Part shown: positions 1 to 10,745 of the stretch, in pieces | How positions within the stretch are numbered: position 1 is the stretch's first letter | Layout: every line of letters starts with the position of its first letter | Assembly: GCA_003342815.1 (NCBI GenBank) | Contig: PTEX01000232.1 | Location: forward strand, 915,475 to 979,474 | Reading direction: 5' to 3' | Source of the DNA: Eudromia elegans | Taxonomy: Eukaryota > Chordata > Aves > Tinamiformes > Tinamidae | DNA length: 64,000 nt | The notes under the pieces: model-generated | What the model was told of the DNA's origin: nothing | Seen by the model: only the letters and a program-made list of their open reading frames with translations | The model's database searches: none | Program-made: the position numbers and the translations under genes

Positions 1-838
1 TTGGCTTTGCAGCCAAGTCCACACCAGCCTGGCAACCCACTTCCGTGGTCAGATTGTTGCAGACTTTGACAAGGAATTCCGGTACTTGTATGCCGAATCC
101 AAAGCCGTGACTAACTTCTGCATGCCAGACCCTGGAGCACAACCCTCTTCCCAGGATACCTCGAGGGATGGTGAATTCCTTCTGAAAGCCCAGGCAAATG
201 ACACTGAAACCTCCAGCCCCTCAAGCAGCCTCTCAAACGTAAGCATCAGAAGCATAAAAATGTCTCCCTTCCTGAAAAACTCCACCTGCAACGTACAGCA
301 CGAAAGGCAAGAGTTGAGCCCTGATCCTGCTGGTAAACATGGCAAGGGAGACACATCGCCAAAGCCGCCTCGCTCCAAGCAGCAAGGAGAACCACCAGAC
401 TCCCCTAACGGTCTTCCAAACAAATCCACCCCAGGCGGGCAGCACAAACCAACTCTCTGCTCCCTGCCAAGACAGGAGCAGAATTTGCAGCTCCCTTCGG
501 AAGGCGCAAATAGCAACGGCACAAGCGAGAACCAGAAAGGACCCACCGTTACCTCCAGGGACCCGGCAGCAGGCGGTGACAACAGTGTTCCCGGGTTGGA
601 GAAAAGACAAGGTCCTGGACAAGGGAAATTGGGCCTGCTCTCTCCATACAACCAGCTAAAACGAGAGAAGAAAGGTGTGATTCCTTGCTACGACAAACTC
701 AGCGAGGAAATGCTGCCGGAAAAGCACAGCATGTACGGGGCTGAGAAGAGAATGACTCTTGGGCACAGTAAGCTAGACCTGATCACCAAATACAACAAGT
801 TAAAATCGAAACACATACACAGTCGCTTCGAGCTCTGA
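1..838 (+). CDS. FAM83C: FAM83C, 3' end of coding sequence (partial)
   Basis: The frame is open from base 2 to a TGA at 836-838, giving the last 278 residues of a protein that continues beyond the left edge. The first residues (WLCSQVHTS, then GQIVADFDKEFRYLYAESK) match the end of the conserved FAM83 (DUF1669) pseudo-phospholipase-D-like domain, which in this family binds casein kinase 1 isoforms. The rest is low-complexity and rich in Ser, Pro, Lys and Gln, as is usual for FAM83 C-terminal tails. A short motif occurs twice near the end (KLGLLSPYNQLK and KLDLITKYNKLK), and the protein ends HSRFEL. Assignment to FAM83C rather than another paralogue rests mainly on its position directly upstream of EIF6 in the same orientation, as in human. 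Whether this exon starts outside the window or at the TTTGCAG near base 12 cannot be decided here; coding-like conservation before that point favours the former. Confidence 0.85.
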   Translation, partial: WLCSQVHTSLATHFRGQIVADFDKEFRYLYAESKAVTNFCMPDPGAQPSSQDTSRDGEFLLKAQANDTETSSPSSSLSNVSIRSIKMSPFLKNSTCNVQHERQELSPDPAGKHGKGDTSPKPPRSKQQGEPPDSPNGLPNKSTPGGQHKPTLCSLPRQEQNLQLPSEGANSNGTSENQKGPTVTSRDPAAGGDNSVPGLEKRQGPGQGKLGLLSPYNQLKREKKGVIPCYDKLSEEMLPEKHSMYGAEKRMTLGHSKLDLITKYNKLKSKHIHSRFEL

Positions 839-1259
839 CCTGGGTCCGCGTGGGCCTTGAGACGTCCTTTCACCTCGCTTGCTACTGGTTGGGTTTTCCC
901 TTCCAATCCTCAATCCAAGCTGGTGCTTGAAGTCAAAACACAGGTGGCAAATTGGTCTTGTTTCTATCCCCAAAGTGTTTCTGCTATGCTGCAGTCTCCA
1001 ATACGTGCAGGTCACTGATTGAGGGGGGACTATCAAACGTGATTCACATTTGCAACTACGAAATGGTGGTAAGAGAAAGAAAAACAATAATAATAATAAT
1101 AATAAAAAAAAATCCGCACGTCTCCTGCCTTTTACCTGTTTTGAAAAGAACCCCTCTGCTCTTTGCTCTAACTCTAAAGCGTGCAATGCCATCTTCAGGA
1201 TGAACCGAGGCCTTCCTTGTACCCGGCAATTCCTCTCCAGGCTCCCATTTGCTCCAAAG
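839..1259. other. FAM83C 3' flank
   Basis: This is the non-coding spacer after the FAM83C stop. It holds an (AAT)n tract at about 1086-1105. An AATAAA at 1101-1106, about 265 bases past the stop, is a plausible FAM83C polyadenylation signal but is embedded in the simple repeat. No other gene is visible. Confidence 0.5.
1101..1106 (+). promoter_or_regulatory. candidate polyadenylation signal of FAM83C
   Basis: This is the only AATAAA I see between the FAM83C stop and the EIF6 CpG island. It overlaps an (AAT)n run, so it may be fortuitous. Confidence 0.35.
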
Positions 1260-2060
1260 GAAATGGCAACCGGAGAGAGCAGTGCTGGGTCCTCCCGTGG
1301 GAGACGAGCGGGCCGGGCCGGGCCGGGCCAGGCCAGGAGGCCGCGGGGTTGTGCAGGCACCACGCGTGGCACCCGTCGTGGCTGCGTGCGGCTGGCGCTG
1401 CCCACGCGGGTGGCATCGGGGCGGTGGGTGCCCACGGGAGGCGTCCGGACCCGGCGGTGACATCTGGGCCCACGGGCGGCCTCTGTCACGGGCGCTGGCG
1501 GCCACAGGGCTCGGCGCTTCCTCCCGGCCGGCGGCGGCGCTGCGCCCGCGGCGGGGGCGGGGCGGGGCGGGGGGGGGGTGTGGCGGCCGCTCCGTCCCGC
1601 AGCTAACGGCGGAAGCGGAAGGAAGCGGCGGCGCCGTGTGGGGGGGTGGCGGCGCTCGTGGCGGGCTGAGCCGGGCGGCGCTGCCATGGCGGTTCGTGCC
1701 AGCTTCGAGAACAACAACGAGCTGGGCTGCTTCGCCAAGCTCACCAACGCCTACTGCCTCGTGGCCATCGGCGGCTCCGAGAACTTCTACAGGTGAGCGG
1801 CGGCGCCTTCCCCGCGGCGGCGGCGCCTTCCCCGCGGCGGCGGCGCCTTCCCCGCGGCGGCGGCGGCGGCGGCCGCCCCGTGACGCGGCCTTTTCCCGCA
1901 GCGTGTTCGAGGGGGAGCTGTTCGGGAGCATCCCCGTGGTGCACGCCTCCATCGCCGGCTGCCGCATCATCGGCCGCATGTGTGTGGGTAGGTGTGCGGT
2001 GCGCGGGGAGGCCCGAGGCCCCTGCGGAAGCAGAGGGCCGCGAGGCGGGTGCTGGTGCCG
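1260..2060. promoter_or_regulatory. CpG island over the EIF6 promoter, first exon and intron 1
   Basis: This stretch is very GC-rich with dense CpG and GGGGCGGGG-type GC boxes around 1553-1580. It spans the EIF6 start codon and the first two coding exons. No TATA box is evident. This is the typical promoter of a housekeeping translation factor. The exact transcription start cannot be read from sequence. Confidence 0.8.
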
Positions 2061-5000
2061 AGTGGAGGGTGCCCTGGGCTCATTGCTGTGCTGAGCTAAG
2101 CAGCACGAGCGAGAAGAGTTCCTCGTGTGGACAGAGCAGTGTCCGTAGGGGAAGACCTTCCTCAAAGGGATTCAGGGAGAACCTGGGGCCTCCTCTGTCT
2201 TCTGAATGAGAGAAGTGTTTGCAGGTAGTGCCACTTGCAGCTTACTGGTTTCCACACTGAGGTAAGGCTGGATTTTACCCCAGTTTTTCATCACCTCTGA
2301 TACCGTTTTATTTTTAAACGGGAATATTATTTTTCTTGGGCTGAATTCTGCTCCTGGGAGGAGTGCATAAAGCAAGGATAATCCCAGAGCATTATCTGAG
2401 CCTGAATAAGCCCAGGGGAAACATGTGTTTTAAACTACTTTATCTATTTCAGAACCTATTTTATTTCTTGTGTTACTATTATTCTTTCAGGGAACAGGCA
2501 TGGACTGCTAGTGCCAAGCAGTACAACTGACCAAGAGCTTCAGCACATCCGCAACAGTCTTCCAGATTCTGTACGAATCCAGCGAGTAGAAGAGCGGCTC
2601 TCAGCTCTGGGCAATGTCACGACTTGCAATGACTACGTAGCCCTTGTTCATCCAGATCTTGATAGGGTATATGGCTCTTAATCTTTTAAGTTCACAGCAA
2701 ATACATTTGCAGTGATTCAAAAGCTGCAGTGTGAATTTCTAGTTAGGTATGCGAGGGATTATGCCAACAGCAGACTGCTCCTCACATAGGGGGCTGTGCT
2801 GCCTTGTGCTTCTCTTCATTTTTCCAAATTGCAAGCTTGAATTTCTATTTATGACTCATTCAGTAGGTCTGTGTGCTCTTTTGCAGTTAATTTTTATTTG
2901 TAGAGGTGGACCTCCCGAAGTGCAGTCTCTGCCCTCGTTTTCAGCTCTCAGGAGAAGGGAAGGGATGGGATATGGGAGCGTATTAAGTGCCTTTAGGTGT
3001 CGGTGTGTACAATTGAAAACTGGAGGGTTCTTCTGGGAGAATGTAAAATGTGGATGCTGGAGAGAATATTGCTGCCACGGTGTTTTTCAGAGCGTATATC
3101 TTCGTAGCACAGGAGAGATGTGCCGTGTGGCTCTAGGAATTGAAGATTTTTAGTATATTTGATTTCAATTTGTGATAGATATGACAGAGAAATGGGAGTT
3201 GGTGTAAGGAATGCGAAAAGAAAAAAGACAATGATCTTTGCAGCTATGCTTTAAATAGTATTAAAAAAGTAGGTAAGATGTCCAGGAAGGAGGAAGTCAA
3301 AATAAATAACAGTGGAACGTCACAGCTTTATCTAGGGAGGAAGGAAGTTCTTAGACTTACCTGGAAAGATGCTGTTCAAGTGTGTCCTGGATCTGAGACA
3401 AGAGAAGTCTGATTCACCGGTCAGGGATTGGATATTGAAATGGTCCATGTTTTGCCACAACCCTCTGGAAGGAGTCGGGGAAAGAGCATTTCTTGGGAAA
3501 GGCAGACCTGTATTTATAGTATTGCAGCTCTCAGCTCCCTATGCCACATAACTGGAAACACTTATGGAGTGTTGAGTGCAATGAAGATGATAAAACATTT
3601 ATATAATGATCAATTTCCAGTGAATTGTGAAAGCGTGAGCAGGTGTTCAAAACTGATGGCTGTGTGCAGGAGTAACTTGACTTCTCACTCTGCAGTACCA
3701 TTCCACTGAGGACTTTATTCTTTCATCTTGTTTGCAGGAGACAGAAGAGATCTTGGCAGATGTACTAAAAGTGGAGGTTTTCAGGCAAACGGTAGCAGAT
3801 CAGGTGCTGGTGGGAAGTTACTGTGTTTTTAGTAACCAAGGAGGACTTGTGCATCCCAAAACTTCAATTGACGATCAGGATGAACTCTCTTCATTGCTTC
3901 AGGTCCCACTTGTGGTAAGAGTGTTTTTCTTGTTGTTTTTGTGATGGTTTTGTGATGGTTTTTTTTCTACTCCCTTCCTTCCCAGTTCGCAAATTTAATG
4001 CTTCTGTGTCTTTGTGATTTTTTTTTTTCCTCTAAGATATTTTCCCTGTCTTCTTTGAATGTGAATAAGGACACAGCACTTCGAGTTTGTTGAAGCATTG
4101 TTTTGTTGAGATTGCACAATTAGTGCTGTTTCATCCTTGCAAAATATGAGGTTTTCTGTGGTCTGGCCAAAGGCAACTTTTAAATTTCAGTCATAAAATC
4201 CTTTCCCTACTGAATCAAACGGCATCAACTTTTGTTTATTATGATCTGCCTTTGTGCATTCCAGAATAGCTATACCTTTGTGCTTCTGAATATCACAAAA
4301 CTTGCTTTCCAAACCTTAAGGGCTTGTCATTAGTCACTAACTTTTATCTAAAATATTTATGAATTCATTGATGGCAGAAGTTTTAATATGTTTTCAGGAG
4401 TGTGATTTGAGGCCCTTCACTGAATACTTGTGTCGAGGATGCGTCGCCAGGTGTGTTGCTGTCAGTGTACCCTGGTAATTCTTGGTGGTTTGTTTTTGCC
4501 AGGCAGGAACAGTGAATCGTGGCAGTGAGGTCATTGCAGCTGGGATGGTGGTAAATGACTGGTGTGCCTTTTGTGGGCTGGATACAACCAGTACCGAGCT
4601 CTCTGTTATTGAGAGTGTCTTCAGACTGAACGAAGCTCAGCCAAGTACCATTGCTACAAACATGAGGGACTCCTTGATTGACAGGTAAGCAGGATCCAAC
4701 TCCGTGTGTGTGAACAATCGAACGGCCAAGATTTTGCTACGGTGAAGCTCTAAAACTGGTTATTTTCAAAGATTTTTCTTTTTCTTGCCCTGCCCCCCCA
4801 ACTCTTTCATTTTATTGAGTTATTGACAAGAATTACCTTGTAACAAAAAGGTTTGTTTTTTCCTATCTCTTTTGGTTCATACAAAATATGCTACATGGAA
4901 AAGTAAAACAGATCTCGTTACAATTTCATAACTCTTTCTTTTTGTGTGAAATAATATCCCCTTCAGTGCTCGAGTACTGTTTCTCCAATGCTTAGCTATG

Positions 5001-5672
5001 ACATGTATGATGTCTTTTTAAAAGAAGCTTGTCTTAAAAGTTAAAACACTCATAACTTTGCTTAGCATCTTGGATTTTGACTGTTCTAAGCCATAATGGT
5101 TTTATTTCAAATGCTTGCTAGAAGTATATCTGATGCCAGAAAGACTTGAGAACTTTTTTATTACCTTTGAACATTTTTGCTGGGTTTCTTTTTGGTTGCT
5201 TGGTTAATTAACTTTCTTTTTTGAGCCGTTTTGTTTCAGGCTTTGTCTAGCTTCCTTTTTAATGGGAGTCAGATTTTCTTGTTTACTATGTGAAGTAGTA
5301 GTGATATGGGATACTGCCCATTCTGTGATGTATGCAAAAACGTATAAGGTGTCTTTAGAGTTGACTATGCTATTCAAACTTCATTTGATCTTTTAACTGA
5401 TTATAACTCTTAAGGTCATTGCTTTGGGGCTAGAGGTGTAATTCTTGAGCCTCTACAACTTGATGACTGAATTTTTCATTCCCAAATGTATGAGAATCGT
5501 TTGTTACACAGGAAAAGAACAAGGAATTGTTGAATTTGTCACAGGACCTGTATAAAGGCTTGATATCTTTTGACATAAAGATTGAGAACTGACTATGCTC
5601 TACACTTGCCAGTATTCCATCTGCTAAGTCTTATTTCTGTTTTTTTTGCCTTTTTGTTTTAGCCTGACATGA
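1686..5672 (+). CDS. EIF6: EIF6, eukaryotic translation initiation factor 6 (complete, six coding exons)
   Basis: eIF6 binds the 60S subunit, is needed for its nucleolar maturation, and blocks premature 40S-60S joining until it is released. Coding exons: 1686-1792, 1902-1987, 2491-2666, 3738-3914, 4503-4684, 5663-5672. All introns are GT-AG, and the joined frame is exactly 245 codons plus stop, the length of human eIF6. The start ATG has a strong context (GCTGCCATGG). The protein starts [21 protein letters not shown] and ends SLIDSLT, as expected for the family, and forms the five-fold pentein alpha/beta propeller. The CK1 target pair Ser174-Ser175 is present. The residue matching mammalian Ser235 is Asn (codon 4659-4661). 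Intron 1 is only 109 bp and contains a perfect 20-bp triplication. The last exon supplies only the final two residues plus part of a Ser codon. Confidence 0.97.
1801..1860. repeat. perfect 20-bp x 3 GC-rich tandem repeat in EIF6 intron 1
   Basis: The unit CGGCGCCTTCCCCGCGGCGG is repeated three times without a mismatch, then runs into a (CGG)n stretch. It fills more than half of the 109-bp intron 1 and starts eight bases after the intron's first base, so copy-number change would alter intron length directly. Confidence 0.9.
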
Positions 5673-6304
5673 GAAGTGCTGGTTCCCACCTTCCAGGAGG
5701 CTCCTAAGGAGTAAAGCATGAGACAGCGCTGTGGAGTACAGATTTCTAGATTTTTTGCTGCAGGCTTATCACAAGGAAGAGGCTACAAATCTACCTTTTT
5801 ATAGTGTTTTGTACACTAAGTATGGTTACAAAACAGACGAATAACACATACAAGTTATAAATAAGGAATGCTTTGTATCCCTTTGCTGACGTTCTCTACT
5901 TCTTTAATAACAAGAGACCTCTTTTTCGCTGTGGTACTGAACCAAACACTCTAAATACCCCACAATATTTACTCATAACTTCACAGTAATGGGTGTTATT
6001 CTGCCTTGAATCATGGATCAGGGTTCCATTGCATGGCACTCTATTTCAGCACACATACAGCACTGCCTTCTTTCCACACTTCTGCTAAAGAATAGCATTT
6101 CTGCTTTAGCTGCCTGCTTAAGAATCAAAAGTCTCCTGAGTTTACCTGCTACAAAAGCATGTGGAAGGAATCAGCTGCTCTCTTGTCCTGGCTTCTGGCT
6201 GTTCCTGTATGATTGGGGAAAGTGATTTCTAAAGTGAGAAGTGATCACGTAAAATGTACTTTCTTAAAAAGATTAATCCAGGCATGGCTTGAAACGGCAA
6301 TAAA
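5673..6304 (+). other. EIF6 3' untranslated region (probable extent)
   Basis: This non-coding sequence follows the EIF6 TGA. The first clear AATAAA in a sensible position is at 6299-6304, giving a 3' UTR of about 0.65 kb. A shorter transcript is possible, since the mammalian 3' UTR is short. A second AATAAA near 7314 is less likely. Confidence 0.45.
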
Positions 6305-8400
6305 GTATGGACTGCCTCTGGAACAGTGGGGTTGGGTTTGTTGTCTGCATGGGCCTGGGTGACCTGTGTGCTGGTTCTGAGGCACTTGTGAGAGAGAGCC
6401 TAGAAAAGCGTGCTGCTCTCAGCAGGCTTAAACTTGCTCTCCAGGACTTGGCCACCTATACTGGGAAATTCTTAGAAGGCAGCAAATGAAACAAGGTTGA
6501 AAGGCCCTCGAGTTATGTAGAAAAAAGTTAGGTAGTCCAGTTCTAACCAGCTCCTCCATTCATGCATTTCAGTCATACATTTCAGACTTGAGAGCTGGCT
6601 AGTACAGGGGATCTGTCCTTGTTGGGGAGTGATGAGGATGATGAAAAGGAGCTTTAGAGACTGCTTTCAGATACATGGTAGTTGTCTGCTTTTAACCACA
6701 ACTGTTGTTATTAACCTCTTTTACGCTTTCCCTGTTAAATGTATGTTGAAGGCAGAGGAAGGCCTCTGCTTCCCATACTAAGGAAAGGCAGCAGCACTTG
6801 AGTCCACACAGCTGCACTACTCACTTGGGTTTCCTGGAGGGCATGGAGTGCTGTCCTGAATGCAGGGTGGGCATAACTCTTCCTTGGCCCTGGTGCTTCA
6901 GGCTTTATTAAAATTTCACTTTTGTTGTTGGTTTTGCTCTTCACATATTTGGGGATGAGTCTACAAGTATTTTTTGATTAAAGGATGTTCTTCAAATAAG
7001 GATTGCAGTAAAATCTTCTCTGGGTCATAACAGTCCTGCAGTCCTGTCTGGAAGTGTCACAGAGCCAGGGGCTGCCGTTTTCAGTCGACTCACCCTCCAC
7101 CTACCACTGGGGAAAGCTGTAAGCAGCCCATAGCCCTTGCTGCTGTGTGGCTCTCAGTTTACTTGTTCGTTTTTATGGCTCCTTTGCTAGTCAGGACAAC
7201 CTTGCCTGACTCCACATCTCCTCCTTTTAGCAAATCTTAGTACTGAGATGTAAAATAGTGGAATGTGCCTGATGCTGCAAGTGTTGGCCTGCATTCACCA
7301 GAGCTGTGAAACGAATAAAGCCGAGGCTCTCCTCTGTGCTTGTGTAACTGCACTCTTCATTCCAGCTGATAGGGAGGAACCCTAGTTTGCAGTATTGGTC
7401 TCGGTATGTGTTGTGTGCTTAGCGATAAACACCAGCAAAAGAAACAGTCTCTGAGAAATCCAGTTTGGTGATTAGACAGAAAAGGTCCTGGTACGGGGTT
7501 GGAGATGGGGAGATGCCAAGGAGCCTCTTGATCACTGTGGTGTCTTGTAAATACTGGAAGATGGGAAGGTGACAAATGCAGTGCTAGTTTTCAACAAAGG
7601 GCGTATGGGATTTCTGAACCAGGAAAATGCACCTCTATACAAGAAATATTAATAGAAATTTAAGATTGGAATTAGTGGAAATAGGGATGAGTGATATTAT
7701 GGGAGTGGTGATATTATGGATAAGTGATATTATGCCAAGATTTTAATGGCAATTCCTGACTTACAGAGTTCCTTAAGGGAGTCAGCAGGCATGTGAAGAG
7801 GGAGGTCTATTGAAACCTGCCTGAATTTCTCCTGGAAGATTTTTCTACCGAAAAATATTAATGATCCTGCGAGATCCTATAGAATTGGAGAGAAGCCCTT
7901 TTGTATGATTACAGATGAGGAAAAGCAGGAGTAAATGGTTATATACCACAGTATGGTTATATACCACAGTTAACCCACCCTTGGTAGTGAGCAGCACAAG
8001 GGAATGTGTGACTTCAGGCATTGAGAAGTGTTACAGGAAGAGTACAGCTGAGAAACCACAGCTGATTTATTCCTGCTGCGCTGGACAGATAACTTGGAAG
8101 CTCTGAGTTAAAAGCAGAATCAGGGCTCCATGCAGTAGGATGGAGAAGAGCACTCTCAGGTTTTTAGGAAGGAAGGAATGTCTCATAACTCAAGGTTCTT
8201 TGAAAAAGTTGCATAGAATGTGTAGCTTTGGCTGCTTTGATGTTGCTTTAATTAATGAAATTAATGCTTTAATTTCCTAGAGGCTTTGTCGTTATCCTTC
8301 AGCAGAGGCTTTTAAAAAGTGGGAGTCCCTGTGCAGTGAGATGGGAGGTCCCACTGAGGTTTAATGACTAATTTACTAGTCATTACTCCGAAAAGCAAAT
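6305..8400. other. intergenic spacer between EIF6 and MMP24, left part
   Basis: No convincing coding sequence is seen. Two small direct repeats occur. One is a degenerate GTGATATTATG motif three times around 7690-7735. The other is an exact 18-bp duplication (TGGTTATATACCACAGTA) at 7936-7971. Confidence 0.5.
7936..7971. repeat. 18-bp tandem duplication
   Basis: The unit TGGTTATATACCACAGTA occurs twice, with only the last base of the second copy interrupted. Too short to assign to any family. Confidence 0.75.
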
Positions 8401-8730
8401 CACAGAATGGCTGAGGTTGGAGGGGACCTCTAGAGATCACCCCGTCCAACCCCCTGCTCCAGCAGGGACACCCAGAGCACGGGGCACAGGGTGACATCCA
8501 GGTGGGTTTGAAGATCAGAGCAGGAGCCTCCCCAGCCTCTCTGGGCAGCCTGTTCGGGGGCTCCGTCACCGTCACAGCAAAGAGGTTCTTCCTCACGTGG
8601 AGATGGAGCTGCCTGGGCTTCCACTTGCACCCATTACCCCTTGTCCTGTCACTGGCCGCTGTTGAGGAGAGTTTAGCCCCATCCTGTTTGTCTTCTCCCC
8701 TCATGTACTTATGCACCCTGCGGTGATAAC
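8401..8730 (-). mobile_element. CR1-type LINE fragment, 3' end
   Basis: Read on the + strand this begins CACAGAATGGCTGAGG and continues through the typical reversed CR1 words (GGGACCTCTAGAGATCA, GTCCAACCCCCTGCTCC, CCTTGTCCTGTCACTGG). The element is therefore on the minus strand, with its 3' terminus at the low-coordinate end. Only the 3' end of the LINE is present, as usual for 5'-truncated CR1 copies. It is close in sequence to the copy at 50596-51320, so both probably belong to one subfamily. Confidence 0.9.
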
Positions 8731-10285
8731 TATGTTCTGGAACATTTGCTTGAAATTTTGGCCTGCTTCACTGAGACTATTTCCAATAGTCAAAAAGCTG
8801 GCAGCGGGTAGATGGTGGAGTGCAAATCAGGGGGTATTGCAGGACTGCTTGCTGCGGGAGGCAGAAAGGCTGCGAGTGCCGCAGGAGCAGCGCGGGCTGT
8901 GGGAACGCCGGGTGTGCGGGGCAGCGTGTTGTGCCACGAGCACGCTTGTCCTGCTGGGGAGGAGCCCCTTGCTCGTGCAACGGTGGCTGGGTGGGCACCA
9001 GTGCTCCTCACTCTCCCGGGGTGGCAATGTCACGCTGCGTTTCCGGGCTAGGACATCAGGACAGGGAATGTGACGACGTGTCTGTGAAGATGCCGTCGCT
9101 GTGTCAATGGGGGGTACCCAGGGTCAGTATTTCTCCCCTGGTCAGGTATTCTGTGGAAGGGGGTAAGGCAGGAGCTGTGACCTCGGAAGTGGGAACATCC
9201 AGGTCTGCACAGCAGAGAGCAGGGGGATCGGGGTTGCGTTTGGTGGTTGTGGATGAGCCGCTCATTTACCTGCCTCGTGGCCCCGCTTCTCTCTGGAGAG
9301 GCCAGTCCCGTGGCCCTCCGGGGCTCCCCCAGGCTTCCGAAGGTCGGGATCGGAGCTGAGCGAGGAGCTGCTTGCAGCGACTGCTGTTGCCTCAGCAAGG
9401 TACAGGGAGGGCAGAGACTCGTGTCTCCCACATGGAGACACACGCGTGTTCTCGTGGGGATGCAGGTTTCAGGCTTGAGAACTTGGTTTTACCCTTCGTA
9501 AATCAGTCATTTCGGTTTCCCCAAGCTGAAAATACTTTGTGCTGTTCCCTGCCACACAGGGACTCCTAAAGCCCTGTGCTTTGGGGCAGGATTTCCTGAA
9601 TGTGCAGAGGGAACTGTATGAAAATCACATACAGAATTCCTTTTTTTTTTTCTTCAGTAACAAGGTATATAAGAACAGGAGTTTGGGAGGGCAGCTGGCT
9701 ACTTTTAAGATACCTCAGTTAAACCTTGATCCAGATAGTACCAGAGCTGACTTTTCTATTTCTTTGACCACAAAAGCAGCTCAAATACTAAAATCAGATC
9801 TGTTATTATTTCCAATAGCCTTCCAGGCTCGCTATAGGAATCCTTTTGTGCTCCCAGCAGACATAAAAACATACAAATATCGGAACAACCACCGTGTCCG
9901 GGGTAGGCAGCCTGTCTTGCTCTTGCGTGTGTGCAGTGGTTCTTAACGCCCTTGCTGGTGTATCGGCCTTGAACTACAGCTGGGCTGCAGTGGGCAGGTG
10001 CTGCAGAGGTGACTTGAACTCGTGCCATGGGCAGCTCCTGGACTTGCCAAAGGTTCGTGACTCCTTTGAAGCTGTTGCAAAGTACCTCACGAGCCTGGAA
10101 GTCAGCAACAGGCAGTGTTTACTTGCAACCATGGGTGCATCAGCACGAGCAGTTTAGTGTGCACCAGGAACCAACCAAGAGGTAGCTGTTCACCAGAAAA
10201 GGCACAAAACTGTTTCTGCAGTTTTTGAAAGCAACCCAAAAACCTGCAGCACCATGCCCAGGAGCGTGTGCACGGGGATTTTAAT
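8731..10285. other. intergenic, no gene seen
   Basis: The sequence is moderately GC-rich around 8860-9330 with several overlapping open frames, but none has recognisable protein similarity or splice context. A poly-T run lies at about 9641-9651. Confidence 0.4.
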
Positions 10286-10745
10286 CATGTTCAAGGAGAC
10301 TCGACAGCTTCTCTGGACAACCTTTGCCAGGATTCAGTCTCGCTCACAGGAGACAACTTGCTGTGTTTTGCTTTGTGCCTGTTGCTGCCTGTCCTGTCAC
10401 TGAGCACCACTGGGAAGAGTCTGGCCCCAAGCGCTCTACCCTCCCTTCAGACACTTAGGCATTGGTAAGATTTCCACTTCAGCCTTTTCTTCTCCAGGCT
10501 TAGCAGTCCCAGCTCTTCCCAGCTTTCCTCATAGAAGAGATGCTCCAGTTCCTGATCCTAGAAGCGCTCCGCTGAAGCTGCTGCGGCGGTACCGCGTCTT
10601 GGGCACTTGGGAGCCCAGAGCTGGACACAGCGCTTCAGGTGTGGCCTCACCAGGGCTAAGGAGAGGGCAGGATCCCCTCCCTTGACCTGCTGGCAGCGGA
10701 ACTCCTCCTGCAGCCCAGGCCACCGCTGGGTGCAGCCTCTACCCA
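10286..10745 (-). mobile_element. CR1-type LINE fragment, internal 3' region
   Basis: Reversed CR1 signature words are readable (CCTGTCCTGTCACTGAGC, TTCTCCAGGCTTAGCAG, CTTTCCTCATAGAAGAG, GCTTCAGGTGTGGCCTCACC, AGGGCAGGATCCCCTCCCTT). The copy is more diverged than the one at 8401 and lacks the extreme 3' tail. Edges are approximate. Confidence 0.85.

Noticed and set aside
800..1747. A 315-codon minus-strand open frame upstream of EIF6
   Set aside because: It runs across the FAM83C 3' end and the EIF6 CpG island; the composition (Arg/Pro/Ala-rich) is that of translated CpG-island DNA.
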